This document shows, in pieces, positions 31,500 through 44,794 of a stretch of DNA of 64,000 nucleotides; within the stretch, counting starts at the first letter, position 1; each line of letters opens with the position of its first letter. The stretch comes from Blasia pusilla. Taxonomy: Eukaryota > Marchantiophyta > Marchantiopsida > Blasiales. Both the position numbers and the translations under genes were made by a program. The stretch lies in contig CM114272.1 of assembly GCA_050084515.1 (NCBI GenBank), positions 26,846,001-26,910,000 on the forward strand, read 5' to 3'. The notes beneath the pieces were generated by a model. The model was not told where the DNA came from. It saw only the letters and a program-made list of their open reading frames with translations, and did no database searches.

Positions 31500-33400
31500 C
31501 ACCAATAACAAGTTCATGAATTATGATAAGACTATAAGGTATGCAAACTCGGAATGAGAGGATACTTGCCAATAAGGTAAATTAAAGAGCAAAGTCCTCA
31601 TATTCACTATTGTTCTTTTGTATGGATCGGAAGGACCATCTTCACGACCCCCACTCTCATCATAATTTTTTTCTCCTCTCCCCATTTCAAAATCTCCTCT
31701 GCAATAACTCTTTCAGGTGGTGGCTTGGTTTCCCCTCTGCCATTAAAATGAATGCCATACTTTTGACCTTTCCATGGGTGTGACAGGGGTAGAAATTTTC
31801 GATGCCCCCCAAAGATCGGCTTGCCATACTCCTTTGAAAAATGTGAATCAACCTTCAGCCCACATATGGTTCATGCAAGCTTCCCACCATCTTTGTCTCG
31901 ATATTGTACCAAATGCAGGATAGTCATTGATCGTCGAAAGGATCATGGCCTTGAAGCTAAACTCCCATTAACTCTGCAGCTTCCTCACATCTTAGAGCTT
32001 TACACCATCCCATAACTCCTCAAAATCCTCCACTAATGGGGCAAGATAAGTGTTCATGTTACCTTTGTGAGCACTCTTCTTCCCGGGTATAAGGAGGGCA
32101 AGCATAATAAAAAAAAAATTTGCTTGCAACCAAGGAGGCAAGTTGTAGTTAACTAGTAATATTGACCATGTTGAAGATTTATCCTAGGACAAGATTTTTC
32201 TGTAGCCCCGCTTGATTTTGCAGTTACGTGGAAATGTCTGGCATAAGGCCCGTTGCAAACAACCAAATCCTCCCCATCCTCACAAATTGCACAAATGTGG
32301 GCTGCCTTATGGTGAATCTATAGTGCAATGTATGGCGTTAAACAACTCACCTTGGGGGTTTTCTTGGCCTGTAGCTCCGGGCGTGCCATCCTTGGACTCT
32401 CCTCAAAGATTTGTTTATACAAACGAGAACAAAAGTCAATCGTAGTGCAAGACGAAGCTCAAGGAGGAAAGAGGCGGGGGGAAAGACTACATCACAGATA
32501 TGAACTGCGTGAATAATAGTATCGATTGTGTATATACAAGGAATATTACAAGGAAAAATAACCTAATCTATAGTATATATTTGTACGTGAATAATATCAT
32601 GAAGCATCTAAAAGCGTAGGACTTGGACAAGTTGACCAAGTCCTAGTACGCATTCTATGACAATATCACCAAGGAAAAATCATGACAAGCATCCAAAATT
32701 AGTAATTGTGCACACACAATTTACATCTATTGTCCTATTGACAAGTCGTATTTTTATTTCACATGTATCTTGAGAGAGACTACTTAAATCCTGCGTCATG
32801 AATGTGCACAATAGCCTTGTTGTAGACGATATCAATGTCCTCCCCAATGTCTGAAGGGAGTGTTGCAATGTGATGAATACCAGCCACGTGACCTTGCTAA
32901 ATAACAAGTGAAGATTACTATGACATAAAGAACTTTAATCCCAGTCTCAAGTTGCGTCAAATAGGAGTCATTAATGAATCCCGCTTCTTGCTAAGTGGGA
33001 GTGAAGATTGAAGGAAATACCCAATCAAAACAGTGAAGAGCCGTAGGCGGCCTTGACGTAGTAGGTCGAAGGAGACGAGCCGAGAAGGAAGGCAGGAGTA
33101 AGAGACAAGAGGCCAATAATCAATGATCGGAAAATCCGAATCAACAAAGGGCCATGGACAGCCTTGGTGCAGTAGATTCAAGGCAAGAGGCAGAGAGAAG
33201 CTCGAAGCACACTCAGTGACATTTGAGCTAATTTCAAGTAAATCAGCTCCAGCAAGACTTAGGATGTAGGGTTTAGGGTTCGTGTTGTTGAAATCGAACG
33301 AACCTTTCATGAGCCTAGACAAACATCAAAGGAGAAGCGTATTCAATGAAATTCGGATGCTATGTGACAATCAATCAGTTAAGCGAAGACATGAATGTAG
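31500..33400. other. Unassigned sequence right of CACTA 1, with a hairpin
   Basis: No gene recognised. A perfect 10-bp inverted repeat, TAGGACTTGG (32617-32626) and CCAAGTCCTA (32636-32645), has a 9-nt loop. Runs of A at 32107-32117 may be an insertion tail. Confidence 0.4.
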
Positions 33401-34250
33401 GGATTAGTGAAAGAGAATAAACACCTCAAAGGCGAGAGTGAAAGCGGCGGGCAGCCTTTGTGCAGAAGCTCGAATGCGAGAAGGACCTTGGAAGGCGAGA
33501 ATGAAAACCGCATGCAACCTTGGCGCAATGGCTATAAATTAGTTGATCAAAGGGAGTGAGAGCAGGTAGCCTTGTCACAAAAGCTCAAACATCCAAGAGT
33601 GTTGTAGCTAGAACCCAAAAGGAGTGGTGTAGCTATAGCCCCAACGAAGTGACAGCCGCGGACTAAGGCAGGAGTAAGAGACGAGAGCCCATTCAATGAC
33701 AGTCGGGTACTATGTGACAATCTAATAGAGATCAAAGACATAAAATTGAACATCAATGACAAAGAATAAGCACCTCAAGCCCAAGAGGGAGAGTCACCAG
33801 CAGAAGCTCGAATGGGAGAAGCAACGAAGGCGGGAATGATATCCGCACTCTCTCAGCTAGAAATTGATTGATCAAAGGGAGACAATCCTGGTAGTCTTCC
33901 TAAAGCAGCTCAAACGTCCAAGAGTGGCATAGGAGAAATATCATGGAAAGTTGAGGGCAAGAGGCGCAACTCGAACATGGAAAGAATTGCTAGAGCCGCG
34001 GGCAAGAGGCGCAGCTCGACTGAATAGAGTGAGAGCCACGAGAACGAACAAAGGGCGGGAGTGAGAGCCATGGGAGGGAAGGAAGGAGTGAGAGTCGCGG
34101 CTGAGGGTAGGAGGCGCAACTAGATTGTCAAGAGTGAGAGTCGTGGGAACGAACGAGGGGCAAGAGAAAGAGCCGCGGGAAGGAAGGAAGGAAGGAAAAA
34201 AAGGAAAAAGAGGAAGGGAGGAAAAAAGAAGGAAAAAGGGAAAAAAGGCG
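33400..34250. repeat. Irregular purine-rich repeats
   Basis: Related segments such as GGGCAAGAGGCGCA(A/G)CTCGA (about 33955 and 34000) and GAACGAACRARGGGC (about 34040, 34150) recur at irregular spacing. The block ends in an almost pure purine run (34170-34247: GGAAGGAAGGAAGGAAAA and similar). No reading frame of note. Confidence 0.6.
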
Positions 34251-34389
34251 CGAAGGTTCCATTGTAAATCTCCCATGGGTTTAGTTTGGGGTTTAGGGTA
34301 GTCTCTAAAGTTCAGGGGAGACTATATTCCTTAGGGTTTATATTTTGGTCTAGGGTTGAGTTCGGAATTCAATTTGGCATATTTCATCG

Positions 34390-37020
34390 TGCATTTTTTA
34401 GTGGGTCTTCGAACCTCAGAAACCCAGAGGAAAAATATTATTTTGGCTCTCTGCACCAAGTCCCATCTTCCTGAAAATTTCAAGATTTATGGATGACCAA
34501 GGGTGAAGTTTTTCCAAAATCTTGCATCGAGAGGAAGAACAATAGTATTCCAAGAGAGAATCTTGTTGGTGTTGTTAATATTTATGTTCGTTCTTCCTCC
34601 AAACATTCTCCCACCCTTGTATAGAGCTCAAACTTTGCAAGGACGGGTATCACACCCTCTTAAACCCCTTGGATGGTTCCAATCTTTCTTTTCCATATGC
34701 AATTTTGATTTAAAAATACCTATCACCGGAACCATATTCCATTTTTTACTCTCCTTGGAGGAGCATTCACCTTGAAAATTTTCACCAAGCCTAAAACCCT
34801 TATTTCATATGCCCTCGAAAAGTTTCATGCTTTTTGGGTAAAAAACACTCCACTTGTGCCCTCTTATCATGCCGAGTTACTGTTAGCAACGATATCTCCC
34901 GTGGATTGTATTTTCCCACCGTTGGATGGCCCTAAGACTTTTCATGCTTTTGAAGAGGATGGACAATTCAGGTATTGCTATCTGGGTACACAGTAAGAGA
35001 TAAAAAATCATTCTCCCTATTTCATTGTGCATTTTAAAATCCATCATTGAAGCTCAGAATCCTCGGGGGGAAAAATGATCTGGGCTCTTGGTATCGAGTC
35101 TCATCTTCATAAAAAAATTCAAGATTTATGGATGACCAAGGGTGAAGTTTTCCCAAAATTTTGCATCGAGAGGTAAAACTACGGTCTTCCAAGATGGATT
35201 CTTATTGGCATTGTTAATATTTACATGGCTCTTATTCCAAACCTTCTCCCACCGTTGGATGGAGCTGAAAATCTGCAAGCAGAGGTATAACACCCTCTTG
35301 AACTACTTGAACGGTTTTGATGTTGCTTTTACATCTCCAATTTGGATTTAAAAATACCGGTCATATGAACCATCTTCCATTTTTTACTCCCTCCTTGGAG
35401 AAGCATTCACTTGAGAAATTTGACCAAGCCTAAAACCTTAATTTCAGTTGCTCTGGAAAAGTTTCAAGCTTTTTGGGCAACCAATACTCCACTTGGGCCT
35501 CTTATCATGTTGAATTACCATTAGTGACGACATCTCCTTTGGATCGTATCTTCCCACCATTGGATGGCCCTAAGACTTTGCTATCTGATGGAAAACTTGC
35601 TTTTGAAGAGGATGGACGGTTCAGATCTTGCCAATTGGCCACATAGCACGCGATAAAAAATTTCAGATTCCCTATTTCATCATGGATTTGAAAATCCATC
35701 ATCAAAATTTGAAATCCTCCAAGAAAAATGCTCTAGGCTCTCGGCACCGTGTCCCATCCCCATGAAAAGTTTCAAGATTTATGGATGACTAGGGGTGAAG
35801 TTCTTCCAAAATCTTGCATCAAGAGGAAGAACTATGGTCTTCCGAGAGGGATTCTTGTTGGTGTTGTTAAACTTTCGACTGGTTCTACTTCCAAATCTTC
35901 TCCCATTGTTGGACGGAGCTGAAACTTTGCAAGGATAGGTATAAACCACTTGAAGGATTCTGATGTTGCTTTTCCATTTCTCATTTGGATTTAAAAACAC
36001 CCATCGCCGAAACCATCTTCCATTTTTTACTCCCTACTTGGAATGCATTAACTTTGAAACAAATCACCAGGCCTCCAACCCTAATTTCACATGCCCTAGA
36101 AAAGTTTCAGGGAGATGTTGGCAAAAACATCTCCCGTGGATTGTATCTTCCCACCATTAGATGGCCCTCTGACTTATCTGGATCATGTAAAACATGCTCT
36201 CGAAGATGATGGATGGCTCAGATCTTGCAAATTGGATACATAGCAAGAGATAAAAATTTAGATTACTTATTTCATTGAGCATTTAAAAAAAATTTCATTG
36301 AACCTTTAAATCCTACGAAATTTTTTCTCTAAGCTCTCGGCACGGAGTCCCATCATCATAATTTTTTTCAAGATTTATGGATGACCAAGGGTGAAGTTCT
36401 TCCAAAATCTTATGTCAATAGGAAGAACCATGGTCTTCCAAGAGGGATTCTTGTTGGTGTGGTTAAAATTTATGTCGCCTTTGCATCCAAACCTTCTCCC
36501 ATCATTGGATGGAGCTAAAACTTGGTAAGGATAGGCATAACACCCCCTTGATCTACTTGAATGGTTCCGATTCTGCTTTTTGATTTCCAATTTGGATTAA
36601 GAAATACCATTCACCAGAACCATCTTCCATTTTTTACTCCTTCCTTGGAGGAGTATTCACCTTGAAAAAATTCACAAATTCTAAAACCTTGATTTCACAT
36701 GCCGTGGAAAAGTTTCAAGCTTTTTTAGTTGACAAGAGTCCAGTTATGCCCTCTTATGATGACGAGTTACTGTTCTTGCCAATATCTCATGTGGATTGTA
36801 TTTTCCCAACATTGGATGGCCTTCAGACTTTGATGGTTGATGGGAAACATGCTTTTCAAGAGGATTGACTATTAAGATTTTTATCTCTTGCCATATAGCA
36901 AGAGATAAAATTGAGATGACATATTTCATTGTGCATTTTTAAATCCATCATCAAAATTTAAAATCCTCCGAAAAAAGTGATATGGGCTCTCGGCGCCAAA
37001 TCCCATCCTCATGAAAATTA
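34390..37020. repeat. Tandem repeat, about 0.6-0.65 kb unit, four copies plus a partial
   Basis: GATTTATGGATGAC(C/T) starts at 34484, 35123, 35776 and 36372 (spacing 639, 653 and 596 bp). Each unit carries TGGGCTCTCGGCACC-like, TTCCAAAATCTTGCATCGAG, CAAGAGAGATTCTTGTTGGTG-like and CCTTCCTTGGAGGAGCATTC-like words in the same order. A fifth partial copy ends about 37015. Short plus-strand frames recur in each unit but are not conserved open. Confidence 0.88.
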
Positions 37021-38750
37021 GGAGCTAAGCTATGTACTTAAAGATTTTAGGAGCAAAAGTGACCCAAGTACGTAACTAATATAAGAATGGAAAACAGATT
37101 CTTTACGGCCTCTACAAGTAGGCCTTAACAGAGATCTTGCACAAGGACTGCACCACATCGATATACTTCTATCTGGCTAAGGAGCCCCTCCGTATGGACT
37201 CCTTGCAGACGTGGCGTTGATGGGTTAGTCCTTCCGTGCAATATGTTCATAGGTAGTAGCATGAATTCGTGTGTGCACTATAATCTCTGTGTGCGGAAAA
37301 CCGTCATTTTTTTCCCGCACCTTGTGTTCTCGTAGGTGTTATTATTCAAGCACATTGCTAGGATTCTCCATGAATGCATGACTCCTACGATGTAAATGTA
37401 GGTCAAAACCTCCTCCATCGATGGGGATCAGACAAAGGAAACGCTTCTTTTCTGTCTCCATTCGAAGTGCATTTCTTTTTTCTTATCCTCATTGTATGGT
37501 CTTCGTGCCGGATTATAGTTTTATGCTCGTCCTAACATTGCTCTCTACAGGATTTCCTCACGGCTCTCTATGGTCTTGCTCATGGTCTTTTTCCTGCTCT
37601 ACAACATTCCCCTGCGGCTGCGTACCCCCGGTATGGCTCGCGGCTTCGTACAATCTTGCTCACGACTTTTGGTATTTCAATCTTTCTTGAAGTCCTTTCT
37701 CATCCTAGTCTGGCTCGCAGCTTTGTTGAAGCTTGTTCTCCACTTGGTAATGTTATCTTCATCAGATCTTTTGTCTATCTTGACTGTCTGCTCCCCACAT
37801 TTCACTTGCGGTTGGCTGCCTTGGATTTCGCTCGCACCTTTCTCTAGACCTTCTTCGGGCTTTCTAAAATTTTGAGCTCTCTTCATCGTTGAGGTCCGCA
37901 ATCCGAAATAGCTCTCATTTGTTCGTTCGTTCCTACTTTTATTTCTTTCTTTCTTCTGTAATTCGATGATGTATCCCTGGTTGACACTCTGTTTGATGCT
38001 CACTTGCATTGGGGAAGCCTTCTCATGAAATTGCCTCCTCTTGTCTACGTTCAGTTGACCCGTGTCATAAACTTTCAGTCTCCTAGACTCCCAATACTTA
38101 TCCTTCCTCTCGCTCTCCTCATTCACTAGTCGTGTTCTCCTTTCTTCAGCACCCCAAAAATGGAAAAGCGTCTGGCCTAACTCCATCCAGTGGAAAGGTC
38201 TTTAGCCCTTCCGGATTCAAATCTTAGAAGATGGCACTCACTCTCTAGGGGTTCCATTGAAGAGCTCCAGTTTGTTGCACTTGCTCTAATCGGGAGCTGC
38301 AACACCATGGACAAACTAAGACAGACACGACACTCCAACTGTAGGCAGCCATGTTCTAGAATGGAAACACCTACCCTCAGTTTATTACATATCACAACCC
38401 ATTAGCCTCCATTCTCTGCAGTGCGGCTAACATGGCCTCTGGAGTCTTACCCCAACAAACCACAAATTAATTGCAGTTCACTAAGTGAAAACGTGTTATG
38501 TTGAGCAAGCCGTGTGTATGCCTGTCTTCCTATTCGAATACGTTGCCACAACACCTTTCCCTTTTCATCCCAACTTAACATGACATATTATAGGCTTGGA
38601 ATATTCTGCCATAAATAGTTGCCTTACACTCCAAAGTGGCAGTTATATATAGAAAATTTCCTTCAACATTCTCTACTAAGGCTAGAACTATCTCAGTTGT
38701 TGTTCTAAACCCAGTGCACTGGATGCTCAACGGTTGGGTCTGATCTTTTT
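37021..38750. other. Unassigned intergenic sequence
   Basis: No gene, repeat or element terminus was recognised. A minus-strand frame at 37677-38186 is long (169 codons) but highly charged and low in hydrophobic residues, and its plus-strand complement is pyrimidine-rich, so I treat it as composition-driven. Confidence 0.4.
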
Positions 38751-39261
38751 TAGAAGTGGTTTTTTATCCGACAATAGTATTGTACTTCTCTTACTTTCAG
38801 GGTCTCCACATCTGCATTTCATTACAACATAGGAACTCGCATCTACATTACATCTATCTCCTTACCCCACCCAGTCCCTTGGCTTCAACAACTTCTTGTT
38901 TTTTGAGTTTGTATTTCTTACTCTGGATTTTGCACTTAAAACATATCAATTTTCTACTCAACAACAGGAAGCTTAATGTACATTGCTCACTACACGGCCA
39001 TCAGTTGAGTTCCACACCAATCCCATTTCTTGACACATATGTTTCAAATGTGCTCTTGTACACGTCTGTAATGAAACACAAACGTTCCCTTCAAAGATGT
39101 TCTCTATCATTCACCCGTGCAGCGGGGATTCATGAATTTACTTTACCATTCACTTCTTGAAAATCACCTTCCACACCACTTATAAAATATTCATTTTAGT
39201 AGAACCTGTTTATTTCTTACAAGCACTCAAATGTAGTTGCAATCCAATATACACATGAGTT

Positions 39262-40420
39262 ATGATAGTTTACATAGCCAGTGCAACACTCCCATTGCAT
39301 GGGTTGTTGTTATCATCATTGATTCTTGGCGTTTGCTATTCTAAAGAGCGCCGGGTCCAGCTCCGACTGATGACTGCATCATTGTGTCTTGGTCTTTCCT
39401 CAAGACTTTTTGTTCCTCTCCCACCCTCTTTCTACTCCTATTTCTTGGATACACACCACCCTTGTCAAGAAAGTTACTACTTCCTCCCCGGTACCCGCGA
39501 CCTACTCCACTGCTTATTCTCGCTCCTCGAATCTTCCAAAGAAAATGAAGCAAAAGCTAAGTACATCATATTGAAGTTAGTCCATATGAAAACCTCTGAG
39601 AATAATCACTCACATCAGCTACTTAGATCAAACTCTCTTGCTTATCAACCAACAAACTTAAGGACTCATTCCAAGATATTAAGGAAATCCTTTGCCTTCA
39701 ATAAGGAAACACTAAAATATCATAGACTCCGTATACGGGCAAAGCTTTCATTGAAAAGGAAACTTGCATGTGCACCATATTACTATGCTTGGTCAGCTTC
39801 ATCTGAATACCTAATCAAATGGAAACAAGAATGTTCTAAGACTTTCAAGATGATGCATTGCTGTGGGTACTGTGGACAAATTCTGCATGCCAATACTCAA
39901 ACTAAAATATCAGTCATCCACTCTGCTCGATATCCACCATATGCACTGTGCAATGGATTTTTGAGAGATTATATTATACCACGTGTAGGACACTTTCATG
40001 TTTGTGAACCGTGTACCTTGAGGAAGCCACGGACTGACCTTAATGTTTATATGACACCTGTCTACATCAGGCACATTCTTAGTGTGAATCCTCTTGAGCT
40101 TCAACATCTATAAATTGTTGCCTCACGTATAGGTATTGAAGCCAAATACAATGGCTTCCACAAGGGTTTTCTTTAGTGTATCCTCACTTCTTGATTCTCC
40201 TCTTGTAGGGTTTAACCTCAGTAATCCTGATCCTCACTCTCCACTCCAGTTTGCACAACCGATCAGAGACATACTGTCAATTAACTTGAGAGTTAACAAA
40301 TTATATATAGATTATAAGACATTATTAGAGCTACCCAATCCTATTTCTGGATCAGTAATTATGCCATCTAAAGCAGTACAAGGAATATTGCAAGAATCTC
40401 AAGACAAAGGTGACCCATAG
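39262..40420 (+). pseudogene. Helitron N-terminal region with putative zinc finger
   Basis: The frame 39262-40113 has a Lys/Arg-rich helix (RIRAKLSLKRKLACAPYY), then CCGYCGQ ... HVCEPC, two CxxC pairs about 50 residues apart, then YIRHILSVNPLELQHL, similar in position to the segment before the Helitron helicase-like N domain. A second frame (40136-40420) continues with SPLQFAQPIRDIL. It is inferred to be the N-terminal DNA-binding part of the RepHel protein. Confidence 0.6.
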
Positions 40421-40887
40421 CATGCACCATGATCCTTACCATCCAGAACTCAACATTTTACAAGATGTCACCTATTCTTCGCCTATGAAACAAATAAGTT
40501 AAACATACATTTTTTATAGTGGGAGTCTTTATTTGTGTGAGAATTCGGCAACACGTGAGAGTCTCATCACATATAGTACATGTACCTCTTTAGACCCAAA
40601 CCTTACTATAGAGACAAGTTTTATTTCCATTATTGTTTCCATATCTGCGCGGTTATTACAAAGGTGAATCCTCCTTCTCATATTACAATCGTAACCATTC
40701 TAAGCAATTTTTAGTGTCTTCTCCTTGTATAAACCTTACTCCCTGTTAATGCAATAGCTAAGGCAAGCTTTAATCTTATCTTCTTCAAGTAGATCCTTCA
40801 TACTAAACCCGTGAGTTTGATAAACTAAGAAAATACAAGCTTCATCTACCAGAAAAACATCTATACACATACTTGTCAAAATATTGA

Positions 40888-41990
40888 ATGAGTCCTCATA
40901 TTCCAAGTAGTCCTTCGTGGCATTGCAGACATTTGAAAGACCTCAAAGCCATTGTCCACAAATGGAGCATGCCACATTTTTTCCTTACTTTAACATCTGA
41001 CGAGGTATCGGCCACTAGATGGCCGAAATATGATGCTATTGAATTTCTATTAAAGAAATTAAATTCATCATTTACATGGCGAGACGCTCCTGGAGAGCCC
41101 GCTCAACTTTTTCACACAAGGTTACAATCTTTCATGGCAAGTTTCATATTTGGGGGCCCCAAAATACTTGGACGAGTGCTTCATTACTTAGTGCGGTATA
41201 AACTCCAGGGTTGAGGCAGCTTGCATTGCCACATGATACCATGGATTGATACCTCAAATATTCAGCAAGTTACGTAAAAAATAACCGCCTATATTCCATC
41301 CACTTCGGAATATACTAAATCTAACGTAGACAATGCTTCAACGCTGTCTTCCAAAGACCTTCTTTCTCAATACGTCTTAAATAAACAACTACACAGGTGC
41401 AAAGAGGGAGTATGTACTATATGCAAAAGAAATCACAAACCTTATTGTCGCCTAGGTTTTCCCACACCTCCAAACCAGAAAATTGAACCATATATCGACC
41501 CAAATACAATGAGATGGAACTATTATCATCCGTCTCTAGAACACCATAATGTAATTCCTTATCACCCTTTGCTATTACTATTATGAGGAGCACATATGAA
41601 CATACAAAGAGTCACAAATACAGGCTGTTCCTTTTATTTACTAAAATATGCCCTTAAGTCTGAACCAACACGATCCTTGGACATTGACACTGACACTGCT
41701 CGATATCTAGGACTAGGAGGCTTAAATGAAATTAAGTTAAAATTGATTTCAAGTATGGTTTTAAGTAGATCCATCTCCTCTATAGAAGCTGCGTTAACCT
41801 CTATGCAAATATCTATTATTTTCCGTTCACAAGCTGTTCACTATGTTGACTCTAATCCCCCACACCGACGGAGCTCATTATACAAAAATGCATCTGTTTC
41901 ATGTATTTTCATCTTGATGTTCTCTATTCCAACAGACCACAACAACTTGAAAGCCTTACGTTTATTGGATATTGGTCCACACATGAATTA
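40888..41990 (+). pseudogene. Helitron Rep endonuclease domain
   Basis: 40888-41214 has MPHFFLTLTSDEVSATRWP, FTWRDAPGEPAQLFHTRLQ and ILGRVLHYLVRYKLQ, the Helitron-like N domain. Across a TGA (41212-41214) comes GSLHCHMIPWID, whose HCH (codons 41224-41232) is the HUH metal-binding motif. 41596 onward has FYLLKYALKSEP, where the spaced tyrosines (residues 14 and 18 of that frame) and Lys match the catalytic Tyr motif. Rep nicks one strand and starts rolling-circle transposition. TGA in the HUH block and TGA about 41586 inactivate it. Confidence 0.85.
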
Positions 41991-42434
41991 GTCAAGGTAT
42001 ATCCTCTAAACATGAATAAATTTTGTGCCATAGACAATCTTGGAAATATTGCAACAAGCACAAATCTTGTGGTGCGATTTACTGACTTCCACCCTCTGCA
42101 TCAGTGGAATGATTTTTTTCTACTCAACCTTGCTCCACAATATTTCATTCAGGTTTAAGGCGTCTCTTGTATCTTCACACTTAGAATCCTGGATCTACTT
42201 ACATGAATGCATACATAAACAATTTGTCAATAACATTGAAGATGTCTTTAAACTAGTTAAAAACCATGCTATAAAAAATTTATGGGGATAGGTTCACTTT
42301 TCAGAAATCCTTACCAAGGTTTGTGACGTACTACAGCTTGAATTTGATATGGACAACAGTCAAATGCTTTTGCAATCATCAGTTCATACTCCTTCATAAA
42401 TTCCATCTGAGATTACATCTCCAGAAGACGACCT

Positions 42435-43727
42435 ATCTACTCTTAATCAAGAGCAACTTCATCTTTTCAATACTCTCTCCAACCTCACATCAGGTCTAGC
42501 ACTCCTCAAAGGTCCACCTCGTTGTGGCAAAACGTATTTCATAACTTTTATGCACAAAGTATGGTCTAAAGCAAGATTGAACCCATTGCTAAGAGCAACT
42601 ACAGGCATTGCAATTGTTAGACTTCACAATGAAGCCACCACACTCCATTCAACTTTTGCCATACCTATAAGAGGAGATCTCCCATCAATGCATCCTATTT
42701 CTGATGGCTATTTGAGATTGTAATATGCACATGTCATTGTTATAGACGAGTCTTCAATGTTGACACCCAAGATTCTCCAGATAATAGCAATGCGTTTAAC
42801 CAAAGTTTCTAATGACAATTATATGAATCCATTTGGTAACAAATTAGTAATCTTAGTTGGTGACATGTGTCAGGTACCTCCGATGTGCAACCATAAAACT
42901 AATGATTATTGTAGGAACTATTACTTGACATCCTCTCCATCCTTTGAAAAAAATTATGACCTTTCAATTAGTAACTCCAGTTAGACACTCAGCTGATCCA
43001 GATTACTTGCAATTCCTCAATTCTATTAGGAATGCAATACCTACATAGCTCCAACTTGACCAATGTTTGTCTAACAATTTTGTATCAGAAAATGAAGTTA
43101 TAGATTTCATTCACCATGACACAACAATAGTATGTACCCATTGTGAGGATATAGCAATATTCAACGTGCTTGCTTTAAGGCGTTTGTTTGGAGATGCATC
43201 AATTTTCAAGGTAGAAGTTAAATCATATGCTCCAATTACACCTGAATTGACATCTTGGCTAGAAGATAGTACCTTTCACCAACTTCCCTTTGTTGCAATG
43301 CATTGTATTGTTATGATTGCTTCAAATATAAATTTGAAGTTACAAGCTACGAATGGGTCCTTGGCAAAGGAAAGACTTGATTTATGATGATGAAGACTTG
43401 GTAGGTATTAAGGTCAACATTTTATCAAGCAACAAAAGCTTACTTATTAGAACATCAAAATTTTCAACACTCAAGTATGCCTCACATCAGAAGTATATCA
43501 AAAGAACATTTCCATTGATACTAGGCTACGCCATGACAAGTCACAAAAGTCAGGGTTTAACAAAATCAGGTCCTGGTCTTCTAGTTATAAAGTTTGTGTT
43601 TGCTATAGGCCTTGCTTATATTATGCTTTCACGAGTTAAGACAAGAGACCAACTTAGAATATTTGAGGACCTACATCCTATAGACTTTCGAGTGTTTGGA
43701 CAACATGATAATAACTTTCCGGAATAA
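42435..43727 (+). pseudogene. Helitron Pif1-type DNA helicase domain
   Basis: Walker A GPPRCGKTYF (about 42511), Walker B VIVIDESSML (about 42736), LVILVGDMCQVPP (about 42850), then, after frameshifts, YAMTSHKSQGLT (motif V, about 43531) and LAYIMLSRVKTRDQL (motif VI, about 43614). The order and motifs are those of the SF1 Pif1/RRM3 helicase fused to Rep in Helitrons. It is broken by TAA at about 42721, and by shifts at about 42965 and 43350. Confidence 0.88.
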
Positions 43728-43753
43728 CTTTATTTACATGTGCTTTTAAGAGA

Positions 43754-44794
43754 GATGGCATCACGAGGCAGCTCCACTCGTGGACCTGTTTCAAGATCTG
43801 GAAGCCAAGCTCATCCTACTTCAGAGGTTCCTTACATAGCACAACCAGACAATGAACATGAGAATGTTCTAACTCCACCAGACTTTGCTGCAGATCGTCA
43901 CTCAAACACCGTTCAACAACCATACGGAGATCAACCTGAGGTTGGTTTCTTTTCATCATTATTTCCTAAATCATCTACCATCTCCTTTACCATCATCACT
44001 AACATTAATTTCTCAGGTTCCTGTAAACTATCTTGATTTCGCCAGCATGCTATTGAACGACATAAACACCCAACAAGAGGATGTCAAACCACGTTACACA
44101 TCACCTACCCAGAATCAAATGAAGTATTTAGACAACCTAGGTGTCATGCCAGCTTTCTGGGAGCATGGAATCACTGGTAAAAAAATATAGACTTTCATTT
44201 CATAGAGACAGGTCTGGGATTCCAAATTTCGCGGCATTCACAAGGATGGCCTAGCTTCAGGTACCATTTAAGCCACTATCTTCACTCATTCCATCTATTA
44301 CTCTCTTCTTGTTCTCTTCATCCATCACTATTTGAACTCTCATCATTCCATTTGCACGAATTCAGAATGAAGCCTTTAGGTTCAGGAATGTTGACTTCAA
44401 GGAGTCCTCCCTTACAAGAAAGCATGCCACTCGCTTGTTCAACCTCATTAGTGGAGGCATTCGATTAGATAAAATCATGACACTTTGTCATGAGATGCAT
44501 CTCCCGCTTTGAATGTTGTTAGACCTCTCTTCTCTTAAAGCCACTCAGCTGATAGAATGCAGGAAGACTGCTCGTGATGATGGAACACTACTAGACTTTG
44601 TTCCCCTACCTATCGATTTGGACAACCCTCCACACATGCAATTGTTTCCTGAGTTTGACGATGTCATTCTTGTCTCTTCTACTCTTGCTGCTATTTTAGA
44701 CAAGCCATCAACATCCACCTTACCACCCAGTACTCTAAATCCAATCAACAACCCATCCTTCACAAACCCTGCACATGTGACTTGTGACCCATAA
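43754..44794 (+). CDS. Helitron-associated accessory gene, function unknown
   Basis: I do not recognise the product. The frame from ATG 43754 (MASRGSSTRGPVSRSGSQAH) is Ser/Pro-rich. Removing a GT-AG intron (GTTGGTTTC ... TTCTCAG, about 43939-44016) joins it in frame to VPVNYLDFASMLLNDIN and LGVMPAFWEHGITG. Further blocks (VWDSKFRGIHKDGLASG, then NEAFRFRNVDFKESS, then KATQLIECRKTARDDG) follow with probable introns to the stop at about 44794. It begins 27 nt after the helicase stop. It may be an extra Helitron protein or a captured host gene. Confidence 0.45.

Larger units (their letters stand above)
29460..32200 (-). mobile_element. CACTA (En/Spm) DNA transposon 1, decayed
   Basis: Minus-strand blocks of a Tnp2-type transposase lie between sub-terminal repeats at 29.46-30.3 kb and unassigned sequence past 31.5 kb. 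Clear CACTA...TAGTG ends were not found, so the limits are estimates. TGACT/AGTCA words dominate the left sub-terminal region, as they do in CACTA 2. Confidence 0.7.

Noticed and set aside
32617-32645. Helitron-type 3' hairpin
   Set aside because: 10-bp arms but no CTRR end or Helitron coding sequence nearby on the left.
37677-38186. 169-codon minus-strand frame
   Set aside because: Very charged composition that mirrors a pyrimidine-rich plus strand; no motif and no flanking gene signals.
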